Positions 25,309 to 33,152 of a stretch of DNA of 64,000 nucleotides are shown piece after piece. The position numbers and the translations under genes are program-made. The DNA lies in assembly GCA_964423505.1 (NCBI GenBank), contig CAYREX010000017.1, forward strand, positions 1 to 64,000, in the 5' to 3' direction. Origin of the DNA: CAYREX01 sp964423505 (GTDB lineage Bacteria > Fermentibacterota > Fermentibacteria > Fermentibacterales > JCC-6). Each line of letters starts with the position of its first letter. Position 1 is the first letter of the stretch. The notes under the pieces are model-generated. The model worked only from the letters and a program-made list of their open reading frames with translations, did no database searches and had not been told where the DNA came from.

Positions 25309-26735
25309 GGGTGCTGGTGGCCTCCGCGGAGGTCTCGCCGCTGGCCAGCACCGGCGGGCTCGGGGGAGTGGCCGGCTCCCTGCCGGGAGCGCTTGCCGGC
25401 GCAGGCGTGGACGCCTCCGTCATAACGCCATTCTACGCCTCTACTCGCGATAGGGGTCACGAGTGGCTCCCCCGTCCCCTCAGGACCGACATGGGCGAGG
25501 AGTTCGGGGTCGCTGTCACGGAGCTGCCCGGCAGCGGCGCAAGGGCCTATCTGGTAGCCAGGGACGAGCTCTTCGACAGGCCGGGCATATACGGCCCGGA
25601 CGACTCGAGCGCCTACCCGGACAACGACGAGCGCTTCGCCTTCCTCTGCAGGGCAATAGTCGCCTTCGTGCGCCGCTCACGCCGCCGATGGGACCTCGTC
25701 CACTGCAACGACTGGCAGACGGGGCTGGTGGCGGCGATGCTCAGGGGTGCGCCCTCCCCGGCGGTCCTGACCACCATCCACAACCTCGGCTTCAAAGGGC
25801 TCTTCCCCGCATCCAGGTACCATGTGACCGGGCTCCCGCCGGAGCTCCTCTCCATCGACGGGCTGGAGTTCCACGGCCGGATGAGCTACCTGAAGGCCGG
25901 GCTGGTCTTCTCCGACCTGCTGACGACCGTGAGCCCCACCTACGCGAGGGAGATACTCACCCCGGAGTACGGCGAGGGGATGGAGGGGGTCCTGCAGGGG
26001 AGGCGCGACCGGCTGGTCGGCATACTGAACGGGATAGACTTCGACAGATGGGACCCGGCGACCGACCCGCACATCGCCTCTCCGTACGACTCCGGCTGCA
26101 TCTCGGGAAAGCACCGCTGCAGGCTGGACCTGGCCCGGACGCTGGGACTGGAGCCCCGCGGCAGTATGATAGCGGGTATGGTCTCCCGGCTGACCCGCCA
26201 GAAGGGCATCGATCTGGTGGTCTCCGCCGCCGGGCGGCTCATCGCCGGGGGCGTGAGCCTGGCCGTGCTGGGCACCGGGGAGCGGAGGCTCATGGAAGCG
26301 CTGTCGGAGCTGAAGGCCGCATGCCCCGGCAGGGTCGGGCTGGCCCTGACCTACGACGAGAGAATGGCCAGGAAGGTCTTCGCCGGGTCGGACGCGCTCC
26401 TGATGCCGAGCAGGTTCGAGCCCTGCGGCCTGGCCCAGATGATGGCGATGCGCTACGGTACCGTGCCCGTGGTCAGGCGGACCGGCGGGCTGGCGGACAC
26501 GGTTACGGACGTGATGCAGGGTGGCGTGGGCTTCGTCTTCGACGGGGCGGACCCTTCGGAGCTGGCCGGGGCGGTCCGCCGCGCCTCCCGCCACCACGCG
26601 AGGAGACGGATGTGGCCCTGGCTGGCCAAGCGCTGCATGAGGGTGGACAGCTCCTGGCGCCGCAGCGCGTCCCGATACCGGGAGGCCTACGAGAGGGCCC
26701 TGAGGCTCAGGAGGGAGGAAGCGGAGATTGGCTGA
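25305..26735 (+). CDS. glgA: Glycogen/starch synthase (ADP-glucose type)
   Basis: A 476-residue GT5 enzyme that extends alpha-1,4-glucan from ADP-glucose. It begins RVLVASAEVSPLASTGGLGGV; the STGGLG corresponds to the KTGGLG substrate loop, with Ser replacing Lys. HCNDWQTGLV, TTIHNLGFKG, the ILNGIDFDRWDP linker, and SRFEPCGLAQMMAM with RRTGGLADTV are all present. The lysine of KTGGL is thought to contact the ADP-glucose phosphate, so its loss is worth noting, although STGGLG variants occur. The ATG at 25305 overlaps the dedA stop by four bases. No glgB, glgC or glgP is nearby. Confidence 0.92.
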   Translation: MRVLVASAEVSPLASTGGLGGVAGSLPGALAGAGVDASVITPFYASTRDRGHEWLPRPLRTDMGEEFGVAVTELPGSGARAYLVARDELFDRPGIYGPDDSSAYPDNDERFAFLCRAIVAFVRRSRRRWDLVHCNDWQTGLVAAMLRGAPSPAVLTTIHNLGFKGLFPASRYHVTGLPPELLSIDGLEFHGRMSYLKAGLVFSDLLTTVSPTYAREILTPEYGEGMEGVLQGRRDRLVGILNGIDFDRWDPATDPHIASPYDSGCISGKHRCRLDLARTLGLEPRGSMIAGMVSRLTRQKGIDLVVSAAGRLIAGGVSLAVLGTGERRLMEALSELKAACPGRVGLALTYDERMARKVFAGSDALLMPSRFEPCGLAQMMAMRYGTVPVVRRTGGLADTVTDVMQGGVGFVFDGADPSELAGAVRRASRHHARRRMWPWLAKRCMRVDSSWRRSASRYREAYERALRLRREEAEIG

Positions 26736-27471
26736 GCCGAGGCTGAGAGCGGCGGCCGCGGTCGTCACGCAGTTCTGGGACACCGCGCGATCCTACCTGC
26801 TCCTGCGGGAGAGGCGGTCGGCGGTCGTGGCCATGGCGGCAACGGTCGCGGTCATCGCCGCCACCGGTCTGGTCCCTGCGCTGATCATAGACTGGGATCA
26901 GGTCGATGCCGACTGGGAGGCCGGAAGGACCCCCGAGCTGCTGGCGCAGGGTCACTCGGTCGCAGCGGCGGACAGCGTAGTCTCCTCGGAGCTCACCGAG
27001 ATGCGCGGCATGGCCGAGAGCATGCCCCTGGTCGCCATCATAGAGAGGGCCATACTAGCCCTCCTGGCAGGGCTGGCCGCCTTCGGGCTCACCTACGCCA
27101 TAGAGGGGACCAGAGTGGGGAGAGCGACCGACTACATCACCTCCTCCATGCTCGCCCAGGGTGCCTACATGCTGGTGGGGATGCTGGTGCTGCTGCTCGT
27201 CACGCTGACGGACCTTCCCGGAGCGGTAAGGCTCGACCTCTCCGCGCTCGTGCCCACCGACACCGCCGACCCCTCCAGGCTCCACGTCTTTGCATTCAGG
27301 TTCCTGGCGGGCATAGACCTGCCGACGGTGGTCACCCTCTACCTGTGGGGCACAGGCCTCTCGGCCATCATGGACAGGCCGAGGAGCTACGGCCTCAGGC
27401 TCTGCTCCTCCGTCTACCTGGCCGGCCTGCTGATGGTCTCGATGCCGGTCCTCTTCGCCCCGTCGGCATGA
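26728..27471 (+). CDS. Five-helix membrane protein of unknown family
   Basis: A 247-residue protein with five predicted membrane segments, at about residues 30-52, 95-118, 135-160, 190-212 and 225-243, and a loop of about 45 residues between the first two that would lie outside the membrane. The layout recalls Yip1-domain proteins, but I cannot confirm this. The start is a TTG at 26728 that overlaps glgA by eight bases; no ATG or GTG is near. It precedes the TolC-like gene by 43 bases. The job is unknown. Confidence 0.65.
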   Translation: MAEPRLRAAAAVVTQFWDTARSYLLLRERRSAVVAMAATVAVIAATGLVPALIIDWDQVDADWEAGRTPELLAQGHSVAAADSVVSSELTEMRGMAESMPLVAIIERAILALLAGLAAFGLTYAIEGTRVGRATDYITSSMLAQGAYMLVGMLVLLLVTLTDLPGAVRLDLSALVPTDTADPSRLHVFAFRFLAGIDLPTVVTLYLWGTGLSAIMDRPRSYGLRLCSSVYLAGLLMVSMPVLFAPSA

Positions 27472-27514
27472 TGCCCATCCCGAAGGGACCCGACAGACTC
27501 GGAACGGAGAAGCC

Positions 27515-28801
27515 ATGACCTTTCTGATCGCCGCGGCGCTCCTCGCCGGCGCCGGAGCCCCTGCAGACTCGACCCTCGACCTCTCCGGCTGGGTCGCCGT
27601 CGCCCTGGGGAGCTCGCCGGCCATGGACATCTCGGAGGCCGACATGATGTCCGCGGAGGCGGGGCTGCGCTCGTCCCGCTCCTTCCTCTGGCCCTCACTG
27701 CACCTGAGCTCCTCCGCGGGGCACAGCTGGTACGATACACCGGCGACGACCGGCGGTTGGGAAGCGACCGACGCCTCCAGCTACTCCCTGAGCCTCTCCC
27801 TCTCCCAGGAGCTCCTCGCCTCCGGCGGCGCCAGCTGGCTGGGCATGTCCGCCAGCGAGCACGCCGTGGCCGCTGCAGGGCACGAGATGGAGCAGACCGA
27901 GCTGGAGCTGATTCTCGACGTCGTCGAGGCCTACTACGGTGTCATCGAGTCGGAGAGGCTGCTGGCCGCAGCCGGTGCCGCGCTGGAGCGCAGCGCCAGC
28001 CAGGCCGAGCGGACCGCCTCGCTATACGGAATGGGAGCCGCCACCAACCTGGAGATGATCCAGGCCGAGGTCCAGGTGAGCAACGACAGCCTGAGCTTCC
28101 TCCAGAGGGAGCAGTCGCTGTCGTCCGCGTACGCGGAGCTGCGGAGGGTTGCCGGGGTGACCGGCTCCTCCATGCGGGTGGACACCGCCGCCGTGCTCGG
28201 TCCGGTGGAGAGGGAGACCGCCCTCGGTTACCGGGTGGACCTGGATTCCTCCAACGACATCCTCGCCGCCAGGGAGAGGGTCCGGGAGGCGGAGCTGGCC
28301 CTGGAGGCCCAGCGAAGGAGCTACTGGCCCTCGCTGAGCGCCTCTGCCGGATGGAGCTGGACCGACGACGAGCCGGACCTGGAGCAGCTTGACCACCACG
28401 ACCGCTTAAGCGTCTCCGTGTCGCTCAGCTACCCCGTCTTCGACGGGTTCATGCGCGAGAGCGGGATAACCGCCCAGAGGGCCTCCCTCCTCCGCAGGCA
28501 GGCCACCCTGGAGTCGCTGGAGAACACCCTCAGGACCTCGGTCCGCAACGCCAGGGAGACGCTCCTCATCAGCATATCCGCGCTGGAGGTCGCGCAGCTG
28601 GCCGAGGAGCAGGCGAGGGAGCAGCTCAGGCTCTCGGAGATGAGCTACGAGCTGGGCTCCATATCCCTGCTCGACCTGCTCTCGGCGCAGTCGACCCTCG
28701 CCTCCTCGCAGGCTTCGGTCGTCTCCGCCAGGATGGACTGCCTGATAGCCGAGGCGAGGCTGCTGGTCCTGCTGGGACGGACCCCGAGGCTGGGGGAGTA
28801 G
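27515..28801 (+). CDS. TolC-family outer-membrane efflux protein
   Basis: A 428-residue protein with an N-terminal signal peptide (residues 1-18) and the two-fold repeated architecture of TolC: long alpha-helical coiled coils alternating with short strands, including the first half's ERSASQAERTASLYGMGAATNLEM and the second half's LSEMSYELGSISLLDLLSAQSTL. It should form a trimeric channel through the outer membrane. No membrane-fusion protein or inner-membrane pump is encoded next to it, so its partner must be elsewhere, or it is used for protein export. The ATG at 27515 follows a GGAACGGAG ribosome site. Confidence 0.88.
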   Translation: MTFLIAAALLAGAGAPADSTLDLSGWVAVALGSSPAMDISEADMMSAEAGLRSSRSFLWPSLHLSSSAGHSWYDTPATTGGWEATDASSYSLSLSLSQELLASGGASWLGMSASEHAVAAAGHEMEQTELELILDVVEAYYGVIESERLLAAAGAALERSASQAERTASLYGMGAATNLEMIQAEVQVSNDSLSFLQREQSLSSAYAELRRVAGVTGSSMRVDTAAVLGPVERETALGYRVDLDSSNDILAARERVREAELALEAQRRSYWPSLSASAGWSWTDDEPDLEQLDHHDRLSVSVSLSYPVFDGFMRESGITAQRASLLRRQATLESLENTLRTSVRNARETLLISISALEVAQLAEEQAREQLRLSEMSYELGSISLLDLLSAQSTLASSQASVVSARMDCLIAEARLLVLLGRTPRLGE

Positions 28802-28814
28802 GGGGGAGAGCCGG

Positions 28815-29594
28815 GTGTCCGGCGGCTGCGACCGGCTCGAGGAGCGGCTCGAGGAGGGGCTGCCCGGGACCATCGGGACACTCTACTTCGTCAGGGACAA
28901 CCGGCCGGTGCAGCACGATATCGTCGGCGACGCCCTCATCGTCCGGGGAGAGAGCGACCAGCGGTGGGTGCACCTGGTCTGCCCCCGAAGGGAGGACATG
29001 GAGCCCCTGCTGGAGCGCCTGGTACCCGAGGACAGGTGCTTCGCCCAGCTGCGCGACTGGATGGTCCCCGAGCTCCTCCGGGAGAGGGAGCCGCTCTGGA
29101 CCTTCACGGCCCTCAGGCTACTGCTCCCCCCGGATGCGCCCCGGATAACCGTCCCGGGCGTGGCGGTCGGACCCCTGGACCCCGGCGAGGCGGGGCTGGT
29201 CCGCGCCCGCTCCACCTACTCCGAGTACATGGAGGAGTCCTACGTGAGGTCCCGGATAGCCCGGGGGCTGAGCGCCTGCGTCAGGGTAGGCGGAGAGCCG
29301 GTGGCCTGGGCCATGACCCACGACGACTCGGCCATAGGCTTCCTGCACGTCCTGGAGCGGTGGAGGGGTCGGGGCTACGCCAGGGCGGTCACGGCGGACC
29401 TGGTGCGCAGGCTTCGGGAGATGGGCAGGATACCCTTCGTCCAGATAGAGGAGGACAACCGTCCCTCCCTCTCCCTCGCCGCCGGGCTCGGCTTCGTCCC
29501 GGAGGGGAGGGTGAGCTGGCTGGAGACGGCCTGGCGCCGGCATCCCGCGCCGGATGAGGTATCCGCCGGAAGGGAGGGGTTCGATGCGGAGTGA
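28815..29594 (+). CDS. GNAT-family N-acetyltransferase
   Basis: A 259-residue protein whose second half (about 120-240) is an acetyltransferase of the FR47 type: the acetyl-CoA loop is in ERWRGRGYARAVTADLVRRL, followed by DNRPSLSLAAGLGF. The N-terminal half, about 110 residues, has no recognised motif and may be a degenerate GNAT repeat, as in two-domain members. The substrate is unknown. The start is a GTG at 28815, 13 bases after the TolC-like stop. It overlaps the arsenate reductase gene by 11 bases. Confidence 0.8.
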   Translation: MSGGCDRLEERLEEGLPGTIGTLYFVRDNRPVQHDIVGDALIVRGESDQRWVHLVCPRREDMEPLLERLVPEDRCFAQLRDWMVPELLREREPLWTFTALRLLLPPDAPRITVPGVAVGPLDPGEAGLVRARSTYSEYMEESYVRSRIARGLSACVRVGGEPVAWAMTHDDSAIGFLHVLERWRGRGYARAVTADLVRRLREMGRIPFVQIEEDNRPSLSLAAGLGFVPEGRVSWLETAWRRHPAPDEVSAGREGFDAE

Positions 29595-30114
29595 TGCGAA
29601 GACCCGGGTGCTCTTCCTCTGCACCGGCAACTCGTGCCGGAGCCAGATGGCCGAGGGGTTCTGCAGGGAGCTCGGGGGGGACGCCATCGAGCCCCGGTCC
29701 GCCGGCGTCACGAAGGGCGTGCTGGACCCCAGGGCGGTCCGGGTGATGTCCGAGGCCGGGGTGGACATCTCCGGTCAGAGGAGCAAGACCACGGAGGAGC
29801 TGCCGGAGATGGTGTTCGACTACGTGGTCACCCTCTGCGACCATGCCAGGGAGAGCTGCCCGTTCTTCCCGGCTGGGACGAGGCTCCTTCACGAGGGGTT
29901 CGAGGACCCGCCGCTGCTGGCCGCGGCCGCAGCCGACGAGGAGGAGGCCCTCGGTCACTACAGGCGTGTCCGCGACCGGATACGGGAGTACGTCCTGACC
30001 CTTCCCGGCATGCCGCCCTCGGACGACGGCGCGTGCGGCATTCCGGAAGGAGGGCAGACGACCGATCAGGCGACCGGGCCGGCAAAGGGGGGGGAGCCTC
30101 TCAGCGGGCGGTAG
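29584..30114 (+). CDS. arsC: Arsenate reductase (LMW-PTP/thioredoxin-coupled type)
   Basis: A 176-residue enzyme of the low-molecular-weight phosphatase fold. The catalytic loop is FLCTGNSCRSQMAEGF, and the redox cysteines that define ArsC rather than a phosphatase appear in VTLCDHARESCPFFP. HEGFEDPP supplies the catalytic aspartate. These mark the type that reduces arsenate to arsenite with thioredoxin. The last 40 residues are a polar tail not seen in short homologues. It is the last gene of the long operon, with no arsR, arsB or acr3 beside it. It overlaps the convergent amidotransferase gene by 14 bases. Confidence 0.88.
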   Translation: MRSDAKTRVLFLCTGNSCRSQMAEGFCRELGGDAIEPRSAGVTKGVLDPRAVRVMSEAGVDISGQRSKTTEELPEMVFDYVVTLCDHARESCPFFPAGTRLLHEGFEDPPLLAAAAADEEEALGHYRRVRDRIREYVLTLPGMPPSDDGACGIPEGGQTTDQATGPAKGGEPLSGR

Positions 30115-31189
30115 CCTCCCGCTCGGCGCGCGCCCTCGATATTGCGTAGTCCAGCTCGGAGAGGGTTACCCCGCACCCGCCCAGGAGCTCCTCGAGGCTG
30201 CCCCTGTCTATCGATGACTCCGAGGGCAGCCTGGCCAGGGCCTCCTCCCTTGTGAGCATGCCCAGCCTGACCATCCCCGAGAGCAGCTCGTTGACCTTGT
30301 GGAACCCGAGGATGCCGCCGTAGATGTAGTTCTTCAGCGGGGCGACGAGGCAGTCGCTCCGCCAGGCCGTCCCGCAGATGTCCCCGGGTGACCAGCCGAG
30401 CCCCCCGGTAATCGTCTCCATTATGGTGTCCTCGTCCCAGCCGACGTACCTGAACGGGAAGACCCTCCGCTTCGGGTAGTCCAGCCCGAGGACCTCCATG
30501 AGCCGCCTCTCCAGGTAGCGGCTCCCCCATTCGAGCGCCATGGCGGTGAACCTCACGGGGGAGGCGAGCAGCGACGGGTTCCTCCTGCACTCCCTGGCCA
30601 TACCCTTCGCCAGCGTGCCCCTGGTGACCCTTCCCGTACCGGCGAGCAGCGGCTCGGCGAAGGAGCGCTCCGGCTCGCCTCCGCCGACCAGCATCAGCGG
30701 TATGCGCCTCTCGTCCGCGGCCCGCGGCAGGGCCAGCCTCCTTCCGAAGCTGCAGCCGGTGCAGAGCAGGCCCACGGTGGCCGCGGAAGGCCTCCGGACC
30801 CAGGCCCTCAGCATTCCGGGGAAGACCCTGCGCTGGATCCCGTAGCTCCGGACGACGTGGTCGATGCCCAGCTCGTTCACCGTCCTCCGGAGGTTGCTCC
30901 GGGTGTGCTCCGGCACGAAGCCGTTGTCCGTGGTGACGGCCAGCACGCGGAGGCCCAGCTCCCTGACGGCCAGCCATGTCATGTAGGTGCTGTCCCGGCC
31001 GCCGCTGAGCGCCACGATGCAGTCGTAGGGCTCGGTCGGGTCCCGGTAGGGCTCGACGGCGTCCAGGAGGGCGTCCATACCCAGGGGCTCCGGTGGGGGG
31101 CTCTGCTCCCTGCACCGTGAGCATACGCCGCACTCGTCCATCTCCAGCCCCGGATAGGTGTCCGGCAGCACGCAGCTCCTGCAGAGCAT
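30101..31189 (-). CDS. N-acetyl sugar amidotransferase (WbpG/PseA family)
   Basis: A 362-residue PP-loop ATP pyrophosphatase. It starts with the family zinc region LCRSCVLPDTYPG and CGVCSRC, then the P-loop ALSGGRDST near residue 75, and TVGLLCTGCSFG. Members add an amidino or amino group to UDP-linked N-acetyl sugars for O-antigen or flagellin glycans, usually with HisH/HisF-like partners, which are not found here. The ATG at 31189, after GGTGGAG, is chosen; an upstream ATG at 31219 is weaker. It is the only minus-strand gene between two plus-strand operons. Confidence 0.85.
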   Translation of the reverse strand: MLCRSCVLPDTYPGLEMDECGVCSRCREQSPPPEPLGMDALLDAVEPYRDPTEPYDCIVALSGGRDSTYMTWLAVRELGLRVLAVTTDNGFVPEHTRSNLRRTVNELGIDHVVRSYGIQRRVFPGMLRAWVRRPSAATVGLLCTGCSFGRRLALPRAADERRIPLMLVGGGEPERSFAEPLLAGTGRVTRGTLAKGMARECRRNPSLLASPVRFTAMALEWGSRYLERRLMEVLGLDYPKRRVFPFRYVGWDEDTIMETITGGLGWSPGDICGTAWRSDCLVAPLKNYIYGGILGFHKVNELLSGMVRLGMLTREEALARLPSESSIDRGSLEELLGGCGVTLSELDYAISRARAEREATAR

Positions 31190-31275
31190 CTCCACCTCTC
31201 TCGGGCTCGAAGGTAGCACCGACCGGGAGGGGGCCCGGTGACCACCTGCAATGCCGATAACCAGGTAATACTCTA

Positions 31276-31304
31276 TTCAAACCGACTGCAGCATGGACTA
31301 TAGC
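31276..31304 (+). promoter_or_regulatory. Candidate promoter for the 31378 operon
   Basis: TTCAAA (31276-31281) and TATAGC (31299-31304) are 17 bases apart in the 188-base divergent gap. Each hexamer matches the consensus at four of six positions, and the element lies about 73 bases before the start codon. The rest of the gap shows no other clear signal. Confidence 0.35.
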
Positions 31305-31377
31305 ACGGAGCACCCCACTGCGTACATATTCACGCCGGAGGGACCCGTACACCGCATGCTCGAAGGGAGGGTGACGC

Positions 31378-32271
31378 ATGGTGCTGATTCTGGCGCTGCT
31401 GATGACCGGAGCGGCCGGGGACGGATACCGGGAGCCGGTCCGGCCCGGGGCAGCCATGCCGGACATCCACGTCCTCGGGTCAGTCCCCTTCGAGTACCAC
31501 CACGAAGCGGACGCCGTGGAGCTGCTGACCCTGGAGACCGTAGGCTCCGAGCCCAACGGCGTCACCGACTACGAGAGCTGGTTCGAAGATCGCAGCTACC
31601 CCGGAGAGATCTTCCACGCCGGCGGGGTGAACGACGCCATACGGGGCACCGACCCGCCGGAGGACATACCACCGGTCATCGATACCGACCACGGTCCGAG
31701 GCACCTCTATCAGGTCATGCGCCACCGGGACGCGTTGCTGGCCTCCTACGGCGAGCCGCCCAACAGGTTCGGAGTGGTGCTGGACCCGACGGTGCTCGTC
31801 TCCTGCAGCCGGGGCAGCCGCCGCGGGGGAATCGACTGGGTGCTCGACCTGACATCCCTGACCAGCCCTCCGCGGGGGGACGGAGGGGCCAGTCCCTTCG
31901 TGCTGGCGGTAAGGTGGGCCATACAGCGTAACGGCGTCCTCTACGTCTCCACGGCTCACCGGACATACGCAGACCTCACGGAGGGCATGAACGGCTACAT
32001 CACGGCCATCGACCTCTCCGACTTCAGCGTCCTCTGGCGGAGCGAGCCGCTGGTCTGCAACAGCGAGAACTTCCTCGTCATCGGCGACGCCATAATCTGC
32101 GGCTACGGCTTCACCGCCGAGGACGACTACGTGTACGTGCTGAACCGTCTGGACGGCAGCGTGGTCCAGAGCGTGCCGGTGAGCTCGGCCCCGGACTACT
32201 TCGACGAGGAGCTCGGAATCGTCTACGTCCGCTGCTACGACACCGACTACCAGATGCGCATCGTCAACTGA
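31378..32271 (+). CDS. Secreted protein with beta-propeller-like repeats, function unknown
   Basis: A 297-residue protein with a short N-terminal signal (hydrophobic residues 2-13, cleavage near the AAG at 12-14). The C-terminal half contains short blocks such as NGYITAIDLSDFSVLWRSEP and DDYVYVLNRLDGSVVQSVPV, which look like PQQ/WD-type propeller blades, so it probably folds as a partial propeller outside the cytoplasm. No catalytic motif is seen. The stop overlaps the next gene's ATG by one base (TGATG). I do not recognise a family; the propeller assignment is by pattern. Confidence 0.55.
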   Translation: MVLILALLMTGAAGDGYREPVRPGAAMPDIHVLGSVPFEYHHEADAVELLTLETVGSEPNGVTDYESWFEDRSYPGEIFHAGGVNDAIRGTDPPEDIPPVIDTDHGPRHLYQVMRHRDALLASYGEPPNRFGVVLDPTVLVSCSRGSRRGGIDWVLDLTSLTSPPRGDGGASPFVLAVRWAIQRNGVLYVSTAHRTYADLTEGMNGYITAIDLSDFSVLWRSEPLVCNSENFLVIGDAIICGYGFTAEDDYVYVLNRLDGSVVQSVPVSSAPDYFDEELGIVYVRCYDTDYQMRIVN

Positions 32272-33089
32272 TGCGGCCTCCCCGGCCCGGCGGCCCCATC
32301 CCGGTTCCGGACAGGGGGCGGCTTGGCGCCTTCCTGGGGCGGGACCGGCGGCTCTACCTCTACCTGCTCGGCGACCTGGACGAGCCCTGGTGGTCACGCT
32401 GCGACTGGTTCGCCCGGGAGGAGAGGGGGGAGCTCGTCGAGGTGGCCATGCTCTACCGCGGTCCCACCCCCACGCTCCTCGCCCTGTCGCACCAGCCGGA
32501 GCGGATGGCCCGGCTGGTCTCCTCGGTCCTGCCGGAGCTGCCGGGGAGCTTCCACTGCCACCTGAGCCCGGGGGTCGGGGCGGCGTTCGGCGAAGGGTGG
32601 ATCCTGGGTCCCGCGGAGCGCTGCCTCAGGATGACGCTGGAGGACCGTGACGCAGCGGCGGCAGCCGACGCCTCGGGAACGGTCGTCCTCTCCGCTTCGG
32701 ATACCGGGGAGCTCCTGGAGCTCTACCGGGAGAGCTACCCGGAGAGCTGGTTCGACCCCCGGATGCTCTCCACGGGCCTCTACCGCGGGCTCAGGGAGGA
32801 GGGTAGGCTGGTCAGCGCGGCCGGCGTGCACGTCTTCTCCGAGGAGCAGGGCGTCGCGGCCCTCGGCAACATAGCCACCCGCCCGGAGCACCGGGGCAGG
32901 GGGTACGGGACCAGGGTCACCGCCGCCCTGACGCATGCGGTGATGGAGAGGGCGCGGACCGTCGGCCTGAACGTGAAGGAGGGCAACGGGCCGGCCATGG
33001 CCTGCTACCGGAGGCTCGGCTTCCGCCCCGCCGCTCTCTACACGGAGGTGATGGCCCGGAGCCGGGACAGGGGTACCCGGGGCGGCTGA
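32271..33089 (+). CDS. GNAT-family acetyltransferase (FR47-like)
   Basis: A 272-residue acetyltransferase. The C-terminal domain has the acetyl-CoA loop in RPEHRGRGYGTRVTAAL and NGPAMACYRRLGF. The N-terminal 130 residues form a partner domain typical of FR47/DUF1999-type members. The substrate is unknown. It is coupled to the propeller-like gene by a one-base overlap, followed by a 63-base gap before the spermidine-synthase-like gene. Confidence 0.82.
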   Translation: MRPPRPGGPIPVPDRGRLGAFLGRDRRLYLYLLGDLDEPWWSRCDWFAREERGELVEVAMLYRGPTPTLLALSHQPERMARLVSSVLPELPGSFHCHLSPGVGAAFGEGWILGPAERCLRMTLEDRDAAAAADASGTVVLSASDTGELLELYRESYPESWFDPRMLSTGLYRGLREEGRLVSAAGVHVFSEEQGVAALGNIATRPEHRGRGYGTRVTAALTHAVMERARTVGLNVKEGNGPAMACYRRLGFRPAALYTEVMARSRDRGTRGG

Positions 33090-33152
33090 CGCTGGTATCT
33101 TCCCGTCTGACCGAGTCCAGGCAGTAGGACGACACATCTGGAGGCCCTCCCG

